Assembly: GCA_035582835.1 (NCBI GenBank)
Contig: JAYKAV010003437.1
Coordinates: forward strand, 1-64,000
DNA length: 64,000 nucleotides
From: Phoebastria nigripes
Taxonomy: Eukaryota; Chordata; Aves; Procellariiformes; Diomedeidae
Direction of reading: 5' to 3'
The notes under the pieces: generated by a model
Told to the model about the DNA's origin: nothing
What the model saw: the letters and a program-made list of their open reading frames with translations, nothing else
Database searches by the model: none
Part shown: piece by piece, positions 1 to 12,571 of the stretch
How the letters are laid out: every line of letters begins with the position of its first letter
Numbering within the stretch: position 1 is the stretch's first letter
Translations under genes and position numbers: made by a program

Positions 1-2590
1 GTCCATGTCTCTCTTGTACTGAGCAGCCCAAAGCCGGACAGAAAACTCCAGGTGTGGCCTCACCAGTGCTGAGTAGAGGGGAGGGATCACCTCCCGCGAC
101 ATGCTGGCATCACTCCTTATGCAGCCCAGGATACCATTAGTCTTCTTTGTGTCAAAGGCACATTTTTGGCTCATGTTCAAGTTGGTGTCCAGCAGGACCC
201 CCAGGTCCTTTTCTGCCAAGCTGCTTTCCAGCTGGGTAGCCCCCAGCATGTATCGGTGCATGGGGTTGTTCCTCTCCAGGTGCAGGACTTTGCACTTCCC
301 CTTGTTGAACTACATGAGATTCCTGTCAGGCCATTTCTACAGCCTGTCAAGGTCCCTCTGGATGGCAGCATGACCCTCTGGCGTGTCAGCCACTCCACCC
401 AGCCTGGTGTCATCTGCAAACTTGCTGGAGGGTACACGCTGCACCATCATCCAGATCATTAATTAAGATGCTGAACAGGATTGGACCCAACACTGACCTC
501 TGGGGTGCACCGCTAGTTACTGGCCTCCAACTAGACTTTGGGCTGCTGATCACCATGGTCTGGGCCCGGCCATTCAGCCAGTTTTCAATCCACCTCACTG
601 TCTGCTCATCCAGCCCATACATCTACCCCTTCCCTATGGGAATCCTATGGGAGACAGTGTCAAAGGCCTTCCTGAAATTCAGGTAGACAATATCCACTGC
701 TCTCCACTTGTCTACCAGGACAGTCATTTCTTTGTAAAAGTTTATCAAGTTGGTCATGCATGACTTCCCCTTGGTGAAGCCATGCTGACTAATCCTGATG
801 ATTTTCTTGTTGTTCATGTGCCTGGAAATGGTTTCCAGGATTAGCTGCTCCATCACCTTCCCAGNGATCAAGGTAACTAGCCTGAGATTCTCTGGGTCCC
901 TTCCTTCTTGCCCTTCTTGAAGACAGGAGTGATGTTTGCTTTCCTTCAGTCCTCAGGAACNTCTCCCAATTGATGTGATCGATCAAGATTATCAGGAGTG
1001 GCCTTGCAAAGACATCTGCCAGCTCCCTCAGCACTCGTGGGTTCATCCCATCAGGGCCCATGGATTTATGGATGTCCAGTTGGCTTATGTATTCCCTGAC
1101 CTGATCCCCTTCCACCAAGGGTACATCTTCCTTGCTCCGGCCTTTCCCCCGGTCTCTGGGACCTGAGACTCCTGAAGGCCAGTCTGGCTAGTAAAGACTG
1201 AGGCAAAGGCAGCATTCAGTACCTCAGCCTTTTCCATGTCCTATATAACCAGGTCCCCCAACTCGTTGAGCAACGGGCCCACATTGTCCCTAGTCTTTCT
1301 TTTGTCACCTATGTACTTACAGAAGTCCTCCCTGTTGCCTTTGACATCCCTGGAGCAAGCCTATTCCATTTGGGCTTTGGCTTTCCCANCTTCATCCCTG
1401 GGTGCTNGGACAATGTTTCTGTATTCACCCCAGGTTACCCATCCTTGTTCCCACCTTCTGAAGGCTTCCTTTTTCTGTTTGAGTTTGGCCAGGAGCTCCT
1501 TGTTCATCCACGCAGGCCTCCTGGCATTTTTGCCTGACTTCTTATTCATTGGGATCGAGCTCCCATGATGATGGAGATGGTGACTNTTAGCCAGCTTTCT
1601 TGGGCCCTTCTTCCCTCCAGGGCCTTAACCCACAGGACTCTTCCAAGCAGATCTTTGAAGAGGCCAAAGTCTGCTCTTTTGAAGACCAGGGTTGTGCGCT
1701 CGCTTTTGACTCTCCTCCCTCAGGACCCTGAACTCCACCATCTCATGGTCACTGCAGCCAAGGCTGCCTTTGATCCTCACATCCCCAATTAGCCCCTCCC
1801 TGTTGGTGAGTATAAGGCCCAGCACAGCACCTCTCCTCGTTGCCTCCTCTATCACTTGGTGGAGGAAGTCATCGCCAATGAGCTCCAGGAACCTCCTGGA
1901 TTGCTTATGTCCTGCTGTGTTGTCCCTCCAGCGGATATCGGGGTGGTTGAAGTCCCCCATGAGGACCAGGGCCTGTGAACGTGAGGCTGTTTCGATCTTT
2001 CTGTAGAGAGCCTCATCCACTTGTTCTTCCTGGTTGGGTGGCCTAGAGCAGACACCCACTGTAACGTCACCTTTGTCTCTCCTCTCTTTAATCTCAACCC
2101 ATAAAGTCTAAGGTGGCTCCTCCTCCACCCCCAAGCAGAGCTCCATGCACTCCAGCTGCTCTCTCGAATAAAGGGCAACTCCCCTCTACATCTTCCCTTC
2201 CAGTCCTTCCTAAAGAGCCCATATCCCACCACTGCAACACTCCGGTCATGCGAGCCATCCCACCACGTCTCCATGATCCCAAGAAGATCGTAGCCCTGCA
2301 GCTGCACACAAGTCTCTAACTCAGCATGTTTATTCCCATTACTGTGTACCTGAGTGTACAGGCACTTTAAAGAGGCACCTCAGCATGTTGAGTTCCTGGA
2401 GAGGCTTTGGGGGATTTCTTTACAATTGTGCCTTGTAGACAATTCCTAGCTCACATGTGAGTGCTGGAGGTGAACCCGCCCAAGCCCCATTTTGTTGACA
2501 TTGTGATCCCTTCCCATCACACCACCCCGTGCCCTTTGCTCAGCAATCCTCTCCGTCACTCCCTCACAGGACTGCTGGTATCCCTCTCCC
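1..2590 (-). pseudogene. CR1 ORF2 (endonuclease/reverse transcriptase), broken
   Basis: ORF2 of CR1 encodes the enzyme that nicks target DNA and copies the element RNA in place. On the reverse strand the endonuclease begins near 2360 with the QLQGYDLLGIMETWWDGSHD segment (about 2245-2307) and continues through LMGDFNHPDIRW (around 1920-1960) and GCSDHEMVEFRV (near 1740). The linker carries [20 protein letters not shown] near 1480-1540. The reverse transcriptase shows [15 protein letters not shown] (about 1010-1060), HGFTKGKSCMTNL (about 745-785), FRKAFDTVSH (about 650-680), a variant [11 protein letters not shown] block (about 485-520; the family usually has PQGS) and the catalytic FADD at 409-420. 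Homology passes between frames several times, including one extra C just before FADD. The start is not defined; the 3' end lies outside the window. Confidence 0.9.
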
Positions 2591-2603
2591 TCCCCCATCA
2601 TTC

Positions 2604-3850
2604 TCAGTTTAAAGCCCTCCTTATGAGGTCAGCCATCCTACTGCTGAACATGGCTTTGCCCCACTTAGTGAGGTGGATCGCACCTGTCCCATGCAGATGC
2701 TGATCTGCAAACAGGGTCCCATGGCCATGGAAGCCAAAACCCTCTCACCAACAGCAGTTCTGCAGCCAATTACTGACTTGTCCTATTAGTGCCATTTTCC
2801 TCACAGCCTTTCCCCTCACTGACAGGATGGAGGAGAACACCACCTGGGCCCACATGCCCTTGATTACCACNCCCAGAGCTCTCTAATCACTTTTGATACT
2901 GTCCAGGTTTCCTCTGACAGTATCATTTGTGCCCACATGGAATAAGAGCAGGGTGTGTAGTAGTCAGAGGACCAGGTGAGTTTTGGCAATCCCTCCACAA
3001 CATCCCGGATCCTGGTCCCTGGCAGGCAGCAAATCTCTCCAGGTGATTGGTTGGGTTGACAGATGGGTCCCTCCATCCCCTGCAGCAGGGAGTCACCCAT
3101 TCTGATGTCTCACCGTTTCTTCCTGGTAGTCTTACACAGTCTGGGGTTAGGTGGACCAGGTTCTTTGCTTGTAGGCACATCTGGTGCCTCTTCAACTTTG
3201 AGGACGGTGACCCTATTTTGCAGTTGTAAGCAGTTAAGTGGGGCAGGAGCCTCTCTCTTCGTGCCAGAAGTCACCAGCTTCCATCCTTCCCCTTTTCCAG
3301 AATTTTCACTTACATTAATGGTGAGTGTAGACACTGCCTGCTTCTATTCTACAGATGGGGTGTGAGGCTTTTCAAGCTGTTGTGTCTCAAAGAATATCCT
3401 GTCTATTTCCCTTTCATCTTCTCTGATGCTCATTTCTTCCCTTAGCTCCTCCACTTGGCGGCACAGCTCCTCCATAACGGNGCACCTCTTGTAGGCCAGA
3501 GGTGCATCTCTCCTGGCCTTAGAGACAGGCCCCAGGCACTCCCTGCTGCCTGGGACTTGTAGGGCTGCATCTGCTGCCTGAGGCTCAGTCTGTTTTGAAG
3601 CCTTTACCCTTGCAGGGACAGCTGCTCCAACATCTACTGAGGAAACTGCCCTGTGTTATGTTACCACCATGTATGAGACTATTACAGCAGCACAATTTCA
3701 CTTGAGGCCCCCTTCGACACCCCCTTCTTTGCACTCTTCTGCACAAACTGCAGCATCTGTTGGCTGCCTCTGTTAGCTGCGCTTGCAGCACATTAAACCT
3801 ATGTCTTCCAAATTTTAGGGAATCGAGGGATACAGTTGCTCCAAGCATAA
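2604..3850 (-). pseudogene. CR1 ORF1 (coiled coil plus SGNH esterase-like), broken
   Basis: ORF1 of CR1 encodes an RNA-binding/self-association protein with an esterase-like domain. On the reverse strand a strongly charged coiled coil with heptad-like E/L/R spacing (LCRQVEELREEM core) lies at 3380-3478. The esterase-like domain starts at MGDSLL (3083-3100) and carries the CR1 landmarks CCLPGTRIRD and SSDYY. Its C-terminal end reads IHLTKWGKAMF and finishes at a TGA at 2604-2606. In the usual DGIHL block the Asp and Gly appear replaced (GAIHL), so the catalytic Asp seems lost. One frame can be followed from the coiled coil into the esterase with two in-frame stops, a TAG near 3335 and a TGA at 3110-3112; the TGA sits where the family usually has Arg, as expected from CpG decay of CGA. 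The N-terminal part (3585-3848) has Cys-rich stretches but is poorly aligned. Confidence 0.85.
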
Positions 3851-4189
3851 CTCAGAATATAATTTTATAATCTTGGAAACATTAAAGAAACCCTTGCTGC
3901 TTAGCTCCACATAGGTCTCTTTCTGTTTCCATTACTAGACCTTGTAAAAGGAAAGAGTCCCTTCTTCATGACTGTACATCTGAAAGTCCGCTGAGGAGGT
4001 GCTCAATTACTTTGGTGCTTAGAACATGGGTAAGAGTGGGTTTTCACGCCTATACATCATTAAGTTAGCAGGAAAGGTGAGAATTCCTTCATTCCAGTCT
4101 TTTTTTAAGCCTATTTAAAGAAATGCACAAAGGAAAACCTCAACTCGAATTTTGTTAAGGTGGAATTAAAGTAGAGGATACATGAAAAA

Positions 4190-4248
4190 AGGTTAGTAAA
4201 AGGGACAGTAAAGGATAGTAAAAGAAGATACTAGGGATAGTAAAAAAA
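4190..4248. repeat. Degenerate tandem repeat of an AGTAAAAG-like unit
   Basis: The words GTAAAA or ATAGTAAA recur at irregular 10-20 bp spacing in a purine-rich strand, consistent with a decayed short tandem array. No function is implied. Confidence 0.5.
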
Positions 4249-6467
4249 ATGCAAATTAAGCCAAAATAAAGTGTCCTAAGAAACTGAATTACGATAAAAC
4301 CTACAAGAAAGCTAAACATCTAGAAAGTTAAACAGACTTGTCACCCAAACTAAGTTATCCTTGCTTCTGTAGATTTATGACTCTCTCACCTTCTTTGCTG
4401 CCAAATACAATGCAAAGCANGCTCACCGAAAAACACAGATTGTATGAATTGTTAATTCATTTTTAAATCAAGTGATATTTTTCTCTATATAGCTAGTAAA
4501 GCTATACAGACAGGTTTCTTCAGTTGAAGTGGAGGGACACCCATGAATTCTTCAGTGCTACCTCAAGATATGATAAGACAGCAACTTCCAGATCTTTTTC
4601 TTCCAACAGAATATTCATCATGAAGATGATCTCCAGCTTCAGTGCTGAAGGCGTGGCAGTGTGACATTTGCAAAACTTTGGCATGGACCATTGGGGTCCC
4701 TCTGACTTCCTCCAGCCCTCTGCTTGGAGCATGCTGATGGGGAGGGCCTTCCCTGTGTTAGAGAGCTGACAGCTGTCATCACTGTCATCATAAATCCCAT
4801 CGTTTCCTCCACTGCTGAGAAGAACAGTTCTCTGGATGATTTACACAGCTGTTGCCAGGAAGGAAGATTAAGGAGACAGAAAGGCTTTTGGAGACATGGC
4901 TGTGGAGACACAGACTTCATCTTCCTGAGCAAGGGCATTGCCATTCTTCCTCACCTCACTCCCACCAAGAACAAGCTACTGGCCTCAAAGGTCATAACAG
5001 AGGAGATGTTCTGAAACATTGCATCAGATTTGTTAGACTTTTTTACTTTTAATTTTCCTTTTATTTTCTTCACATTTTTTCCATAAAATGCCTACTACTG
5101 ACATTATCTACCTTCCTCTACTGTTTTAATGAGAGTCTGTGCTCCTCTGAGGGGCAAATGGGAGGTTCAGATTTCCCCAGATGGACAACTGGGTGGTGTT
5201 TTTTGTCTTGACACCACATAGGATCCAGAAACTCCACACATGGAGATGGTTGTAATACAGGCTCTAAAGGAGATTTACACCTTTCTGGACTGGCAACTGG
5301 AGGACAATCAGGTTAATTTGAAATAACTCAAATGGCACTGGATGCCCATGTTCAGATAACTGAATTAAGCTGTAAAGTAGGATAGAATTCAACTGTAGCT
5401 GTAGGTTCTTACTGGTGGGGGTTTGCATTCGATGCAGGTAGGTTTCCTATATTCTCATTATGATTCATGAAGAGAAAGGGATTCACCTTGACCATCAAGT
5501 GAGGCCACTATCTGTATCTGTTGCCACTGGGCATCGTAAATTGAGCTCCTACTTCTAGTGAGATGAACATGCATCTCAGCTCTCAGTTTCATCCCACTTA
5601 ATTTTAAGAACCTATTTAACTCACGCACGCACCAGAAGAGTAAAAGATAGGGATGAGGCATACGCAATTGGAAGTATTGTAAAGCAGTAACATAGGAAAA
5701 CAGTGGTTAGGTAGCCTTGTGCATTGCCAAATAGGTGCAATTTGTTACCCTAAGGTAAGGGTTTACAATTAGAGGGATAAATCTGGGCCATTATTGTGAA
5801 CCTGGGTAATGTCTGGCATATGTCTTCAACACAGTTGCAATTGGTTCAGCTTCCACTTCTGCTTTTACAAAGTAATCTGACAAACCCTATGATTCACTAG
5901 GGAACCAGGTGGGATACCTTCATGACATGAACTTACATGGCATGGAGTCTTATGGTCATTCTCATATGGGATTTACTATAGCACAGAACCTCATTGCTGT
6001 AGGAGATTAACTTAATTGCTGTCATGAAATGCCTTTATCACACCAGGTGAAATAGTATTAATATAATTGATGTCTTCCTGTTGGTTATAGAATAATGATT
6101 GTTGCAATATATTATCTAACACTTATCAAACCTGAGCAAACTGATCTTGTAATTTTATTTCCTATTGTTTTATTGGTAAGAACGGCATGAAATCTGAAGT
6201 TTCCCTCAGGTGCAGAAACTGGAAGAAGACAGTGTGAAGGTAAAAACTAGAGTTCAGTTATGGTACATGGTGGGAGATGAAATCTAAAGCAACAGAGATT
6301 AAGAATCACTGGTAGCTTGTAGGGAGAAATTATGTGACTAATGGAACAAAACCCTTAATAATCCATTTTGTTTGTTCTTTCCTCCACTAAAGGGACATTT
6401 TCTGGCATGTGGATGCACACTAAAAGCACACATGTACTAATTTCCATAAAAATAAGGAATATACTTT

Positions 6468-6502
6468 TGTGCGTGTGTGTGTGCATGCACATGTGTGCAT
6501 GC
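6468..6502. repeat. Alternating purine-pyrimidine (TG/CA-rich) tract
   Basis: Thirty-five consecutive bases alternate strictly pyrimidine-purine, mixing TG, CG and CA steps. This is the sequence form that favours left-handed Z-DNA. It is followed by an AT-rich stretch. Confidence 0.8.
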
Positions 6503-9500
6503 TTGTTTATATTTTATATACAAACATAATAATATAACATATAATTACATCTAAATGCAGTATTTATATATTTATAAGTTTATGTATTTAAATTTATGTT
6601 ATAAACATATGTGTATTTGTGTGTTATATAATGGAAAGATATTATGATGTCTCTTGGTTACGTATTGATAATTTATAAAGTTTAGTTTGATAGCACTGAT
6701 GGATCTCAGCATGGCCCTACTGGACTATGCACTACATAATATAAAAACAGTAGAACCCCTCTTGAAAGGCTTATGATCTCAATAGTCAAGGCAGATAAAG
6801 AAAAATGTAGCAAGCTAACAAGAATTTTTAAAGGAAAAAAAAAAAAGTATACGGTGTGTCCTTATTTACTTTTCACATGGTAACCTCACCGCCCACTCTC
6901 CTTTGTCTTGCTGCCTCACCAAGTCTGCTGCACAGCCTTGATTTATGACAAGTTCTCGCCTGTTTTATTACCAGCCATGAAGAAACACTGCCTCTCTTTG
7001 AACACAGGGTGCTCTAAAAAAGTCAAAAATAAGCAACTTACTATATTTGCCCTACACTAAGTTCCCAGCCCTTTCTGCCCCCTACCAGTGGGAGAATTTC
7101 TCTTGGGCCACTCACAGGACTCTCATATACAACTGCAGTTTTTTATACCTATGTGTTTGGTCACACAGTATTATTATTCTGCACAAATGGTAAGCCTACA
7201 AACCACATGATCCCAGTATGTTTTGCTATAAAATAGATTTATTAAATACAGACTATCCTCTTCTTTTCATTACTAGACATTTAGCCTGTGAAGCAGTCCT
7301 TGAAGGGGAAGAGAAAACATATGACAACTAGTAATTTGCAAGAGCTGGATCTGCTTCAGTGAACAATAGCATTACCTGAGATAGTCTCGAAGTCCAATAG
7401 TGAGCTCATAGGTCAGACAATACCAGACCTCCTTCAAATAAGAGAATGGCTTCTCTCAGGCACTTTGTATTTCTGTAAAAGTCTGTGTGTCATCTTGCTC
7501 AAATAAGTAGAGAGAAGGCAGGAAATATAGAGAATGAGAAACCTGTGGAAAAATACAATAGAAGGAAAAGAAATCATTTAAATCTCTCTGGACCTAACTA
7601 ATTATGAAGAGAAAAAGACTGATGTCTTCAGTTTAAGTAAATCATTAGTAATTTTCTGCACTAAGAGAAATAGCTGAGTTCACAGAGATGTGATAAAGAT
7701 TTAAGATCATAAGTGCCTAAGTGCAATGTAAGATATAGTGGGAAACACTCTTAAAAGGCAAATGCAGTGACAAAAACTCCCTATTGCATTTAATAGATAA
7801 TAAATGGGATTCCTCTGAGTTAACCTTTCACCGGTACATTTCAGGGAAATGGCAAGGATTTTTTTCAGAAGACTCGGGTAGGGAGGGATAAGAACTAGAA
7901 GAATGATAGTTTAAATTATTCTGCAAGGTATGACATGGATATAATGAAATACTGTAGAGGGTTCTAACTTCACCATGCAGATATTTTGTGTATGTAACAC
8001 AAAAGGTCAAGGGTCCTTTAACATTATAACTAGGAAAAGATGAAGCAGACAGACTTGACATGTGGCTCTTATAACGAAAATACACCTGATATAATGCCTA
8101 TATTATTTCCAGATTCTTTTATTAACACAGTAAGTACACTTAGTAGAAGCATGATGATAAGAAATGCACTGTCATTGTTAATAAATTAATCATAGAGAAA
8201 ATGTAAACAGCACTAAATGGAATTATGTGTCCCCCTACAAAGACAGGTAGGTTGAAACCTACCTAGTTTCTATCACACTTGAAGCATTTCCTGCAAAAAT
8301 CTGAAAGCTAACATGAGTATTCCTACAAACCAATTCTTCTAAAAATAAAATATTTACTGAAAATGAATTTCAAATACTAACTCTCTTTGTGCTATTTACA
8401 ATATATTTGTGGATTGTTTCTTGCCATTTTTTTTTCTATTCAGTCAAGACAGAGAAGAATTCTACATGTTTTATGGACTTTGTCACCAGAACACTAACTG
8501 GGTGTTTGCATGTCAAAATGTTGTAGCAATTTGCAGATCAAATTTAATCACTGAGGAAAAAAAAAATATATGGATTGTATTTTAATTTCCCAAACTGCTC
8601 TTGGACATCTTTGAAGCAAAACAAAAAAAAAAAAAAGAAAAATTTGGCATATCTGTTAACTGTAAGAATTTTTTGCATAGCTACGTTTCTCAGCAAGCAG
8701 ATAAACATCCCATCTCACTAGTATGGAACATATGACAACAAGTATTTCCACCTCCAGATGGAATGGACAGGATTTCAACAGCTTATATTTCCAGCCTGTT
8801 GCCTTATAATTTTGTAGGCCCTGATTCGGGCATGCACGTAAATTTATCTTTAAACATCTGCCTTCATCTCATTAAGCACATGTTTAAGTCTTTTCTTGAA
8901 AAGAGATGCTTTCCGGAAAAGAGATCTTGAGTGATGCTATTCTCTGCTTCTGACACTGAATTTAGTCAATAAGTCTTCCAAGCTGCAATTTAGAAAAAAA
9001 GTTTCTTACTTTCAAATTAGCTTACTACATCTGGTGAATTTTCTCTCTCTTTTTTTTTTTAAGGGATGAAAGGAATTCATGATACTTGCAATTGTATGTG
9101 TCACATGCTTCCTTCTCAATTCTCCTTTTCTTCTATTGTTCTAATGCTTCCTCTACTGTTCTTACACAGGGTTTGAATGTTATTGATTCCCTCAGATTTT
9201 AAAAATGCGAAGATGAGTTTAGTGAGAACAGCTGGTTTTCTTCCTCATGTTATACATTCACAGAACTTCTGTTGCTTTTTATTGCAATTGTTGGAGTCGT
9301 AACACCACCTCTTTTGGTATAACCTTCACAAGAAGGAAAAGAGGTAGTGTTATGGTAAACATCAGACCACTTGCAGCTGCTAAAGGATTTAATAAGGTAG
9401 GAGTGCACAGGCAACACTAAGGACAAAGGCCTGTTCCAGTCTATATCTAAATCAATGGTAGAACTGCAGCTTGTCAGTCCTAATTCAAGAACTTCATTGA

Positions 9501-9699
9501 CTAAATTCACTACTAGAAGCCCAGCTGCCTGTAATCCCTAAAGGGATCTTTGGTACTAAGAGTCACCTGATTTGAGAGTGACAAAATTTTGGCAAATTTT
9601 ATATAGCATAAAATTTGAGAAGCATTGAGATAAATAAGAAACACTACAGGTATGATATTTAAGGTAAGTTTGACCTAAAAGGCTATTTTTCTTAGGAGG

Positions 9700-11281
9700 A
9701 GGAGGTTGTTATATTATTTCCTGTTGTAGGAGCAGATCAGGTTCAAGATCACCTGAGGGACCTGAATATACATAAATCCATAGGACCTGATGAGGTGCAC
9801 CCCAGGGTCCTGAGGGAGTTGGCTGATGTAGTTGCCAAGCCACTCTCCATCATATTTGAAAAGTCATGGCAGTCAGGCAAAGTCCCCAGTGACTGGGTAA
9901 AGGGAAACATCATACCCAATTTTTAAAAAGGTAAAAAAAAGGACCCTGGGAACTACCGATCAGCCAGCCTCACCTCTGTGACCAGTAAGATCATGGAGCA
10001 AATCCTCCTGGAAGACATGTGAAAACATACAGAAGATAGGGAGGTGATTAGAGACATACAACATGGCTTCACCAAGGACAAATCATGCCTAACTAATCTA
10101 GTGGCCTTCTACGATGGAGTGACTGCATCAATGGACAAGGGAAGAGCTACAGATGTCATCTATGTAGACGTCTGTAAGACCTTTGATATGATCCCCTATA
10201 ACAATCTTGCCGCTAAATTGGAGAGATATGGGTTTGACCGATGGACTGTTAGTTGGGTAAGGAAATGGCTGGATGGCCACATCCAAAGTTATGGCTCAAT
10301 GTCCAAGTGGAAACCTGTAATGAATGATGTCCCTCAAGGGTCCATACTGGGACCAATACTATTTCATATTTTCATCAATGACATGGACAGTGGGATTGAG
10401 TGTACCCTAAGCAAGTTTGTAGATGACACCAAAGTGAGTGGTGCAGCTGATTCGCTAGAGGAAAGGGATGCCATCCAGAGGGACCTTGACAGGCTTGAGT
10501 GGTGGTCCATGTGAACCTCATGAAGTTCAACAAGGCCAAGCACGAGGTCCTGCACCTGGGTCAGGGCAATGCCCAGTACCAGTACAGACTGGGGAATTAA
10601 TAGATTAAGAGCAGTCCTGCAAGGAATGACTTGGAGATATCAGTGGATGAAAAATTGGACGTGAGCTGGCAATGTGCCCAGAAAGCCAACCATATTGTGG
10701 GCTGCATAAAAAGAAGCATGGCCAGCAGGGAGGTGATTCTCCCCCTCTGCTCCACTTTCATGACACCCCACCTGGAGTACTGTATCCAGTTCTGGGGTCC
10801 CCAGCAAAAGACATGGACCTGTTACAGCGGGTCCAGAGGAGGGCCATGAAAATGGTCAGAGGGCTGGAACACCTCTCTATGAAGAAAGGCTTTGGGGTTG
10901 TTTAGCCTGGAGAAAAGAAGGCTCTGGGGAGACCGTATTGCAGCCTTTCAGTATATAAAGGGGGCTTATAAGAAAGATGAAGACTTTTTACCAAGGCCTG
11001 TAGTGACAGAACAAGGGCAACAGTTTTAAACTGAAAGAGGGTAGGTTTAGATTGAACATAAGGAAGAAATTTTTTTATGATGTGGGTGGTGAGATACTGG
11101 AACAGGTTGCCCAGAGAAATTGTGGATGCCCCATCATTGGATGTGTTCGAGGTCAGGTTGGACAGGGCTTTGAGCAACCTGATCTAGTGAAAGATGTCCC
11201 TGTCCATAGCAGGGGTGTTGGACTAGGGGATCTTTAAAGGTCCCTTCCAACTCAAACCACTTCATGATTTTATGATTCTAT
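9700..11281 (+). mobile_element. CR1 LINE, 5'-truncated, 3' end present
   Basis: Plus-strand CR1 fragment of about 1.6 kb. It begins inside the reverse transcriptase, near the [20 protein letters not shown] segment, and runs through the rest of ORF2, the 3' UTR (the CCTTCCAACTC block near 11240-11252) and a short ATGATTCTAT-type tail ending near 11281. Truncation at the 5' end is the normal outcome of CR1 target-primed insertion. No target-site duplication is evident, as is usual for CR1. It is oriented opposite to the CR1 at 1-3860. The left boundary is good to about 20 bp. Confidence 0.93.
9715..10910 (+). pseudogene. CR1 ORF2 reverse transcriptase fragment, broken
   Basis: The first part reads [20 protein letters not shown], then [12 protein letters not shown], interrupted by a TAA near 9924 and a TGA at 10019-10021. 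An uninterrupted stretch of 156 codons at 10044-10514 carries [18 protein letters not shown], a DVCKTFDM block (family usually KAFD), [18 protein letters not shown] and the catalytic FVDD at 10416-10427. A frameshift near 10505 moves the homology to another frame, where [18 protein letters not shown] follows. A further open stretch at 10631-10849 carries the C-terminal KANHIVGCIKRSM and PHLEYCIQFWGPQ segments. The RT catalytic pair and PQGS motif are intact, but stops and frameshifts rule out function. Confidence 0.9.
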
Positions 11282-12566
11282 TAAAAGGGAAAAAAAAATA
11301 TNTTCTAAGAAGCCAACCTGTTACCAGTTCCATACTTATTTCTGGTATTGAATTCGGGTCTAAAGTGTAAGTGTGATACCATGAACAAAGCTCTTAATCC
11401 TAATTGATACAGAGCAACTTGAATCTTGGCAGCGCTAGCAATATCACAGGTTTTCAGAAGCACTGCATGCATCGGTGCTACCCTTCAAGGTATTAATTCC
11501 TCTTCTTCCCTACTCTTGAAGGCATATTGTGCAGTGAAAGTAACATCATCTGCTAAAAAGCAGCTCACCTTTATGAAACCATAATACATTAAAATAAAAT
11601 TAATCCAAGCCCTGTACACTGTAAAATAGGTAAAACATCTGGACGATTAACTACAATGGTGGGGTAAAGGATATGAACCTAGTTTCAGGATAGTCAGGAT
11701 GAACCTGATTAAATGATAAAGGACACACACAAATGGAGCTCTAATCCTTATTTCACAAATCACATTTCAACGCTCTTACTCATTTATTTACTTGCATTAT
11801 CAATAATCTGGTTTAGTATTTTATCACTCTACTGCATTCCCTTTCAAGTCGATTACTTTGAATTACAATCTCATCAGGCAATACGATGCCTGATAGTGCA
11901 CACATGTTTCATCAATAGAGAGTGAAGATGATGTCACTCTAAAGCCAAGCTCTCCTCTGTATAACCACTGCAGCTGGCAGTCTCAGACCACTCAGGTGAG
12001 CTACTGATCTCTGTGGAGCTTTCCCTCTGATTGAAGCATACCTCATAATATTTGAAGTCCTCTGATTTTCTGGAAACTTTCGTTTGAGGTTTGGCTATGA
12101 TCCAGTATGACTGCCTGAAACACAATGCGTGAACATCAAATGATCACACTAAGATTAGATTTGTAAGCTTCTTCAAACAGTGCTGATCCTGTGCTAATGT
12201 TGACATATTTGCTATTTCTGAAGAGGTTTGGTCCTGAATGGTTCTGTTCCTTGCATAGGCTACAAGTGAAAAATATGTATACCAACCTTCAAAATGTTAA
12301 TTCCTTCAAAAAGGGGAATTGCAAGGCTGCATTTTTTTTTTTATTCTTTCAGTAAAATGCATACGCAAGTTTGTTATGGGAGCCATTCAGGAAATGTGAG
12401 CTACACAGGACCTTCATTCTGCAAAAACACAGACCATTATCACCTACTGGAAGGTGTTGGTTCTTTATAACCTGTTTTTTATTGCACCTATGAAGCACTA
12501 TTGGGGTTTACACAATTTGAAAGAAATACAGTTACATATATTGATGAATTAATTTGATCATTGAAC
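11282..12566. other. Unique AT-rich sequence, no gene seen
   Basis: About 1.3 kb between a CR1 and a solo LTR. Two small opposite-strand open frames (11713-11925 and 11934-12125) look like chance; neither has recognisable motifs. One n at 11302 lies just beyond the CR1 tail. Confidence 0.65.
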
Positions 12567-12571
12567 GCATA
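12567..12571. repeat. Target-site duplication, left copy (LTR copy A)
   Basis: GCATA directly abuts the LTR terminal TG; its partner GTATA at 13098-13102 differs by one base. Confidence 0.7.

Larger units (their letters stand above)
1..3860 (-). mobile_element. CR1 LINE, near full length, truncated by window edge
   Basis: Non-LTR retrotransposon read on the minus strand. From right to left the reverse strand shows ORF1 (coiled coil, then an esterase-like domain with GDSLL), a short linker, an APE-type endonuclease and a reverse transcriptase ending in conserved C-terminal CR1 sequence at the left edge. A complete CR1 is about 4.5 kb, so the missing part should be only the last few hundred bases (end of ORF2, 3' UTR and tail), lying left of position 1. 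The right (5') boundary near 3850-3860 is set by where CR1-like, GC-richer sequence gives way to AT-rich DNA and is approximate. Both ORFs carry stops and frameshifts, so the copy is dead. Seven isolated n calls fall inside it. Confidence 0.93.
3861..9699. other. Unique AT-rich sequence, no gene seen
   Basis: About 5.8 kb with no recognisable coding region, RNA gene or young transposon. Open frames are short (under 105 codons), unconserved in appearance and overlap on both strands. The stretch contains a degenerate purine-rich repeat at 4190-4248, a long alternating purine-pyrimidine run at 6468-6502, and very AT-rich DNA at about 6510-6640. Confidence 0.7.

Noticed and set aside
166..462. 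Plus-strand ORFs over the first 3.8 kb
   Set aside because: They are antisense shadows of the minus-strand CR1; only the reverse strand shows family motifs.
10364..10555. Minus-strand ORF across the second CR1
   Set aside because: Antisense to the reverse transcriptase; no motif of its own.
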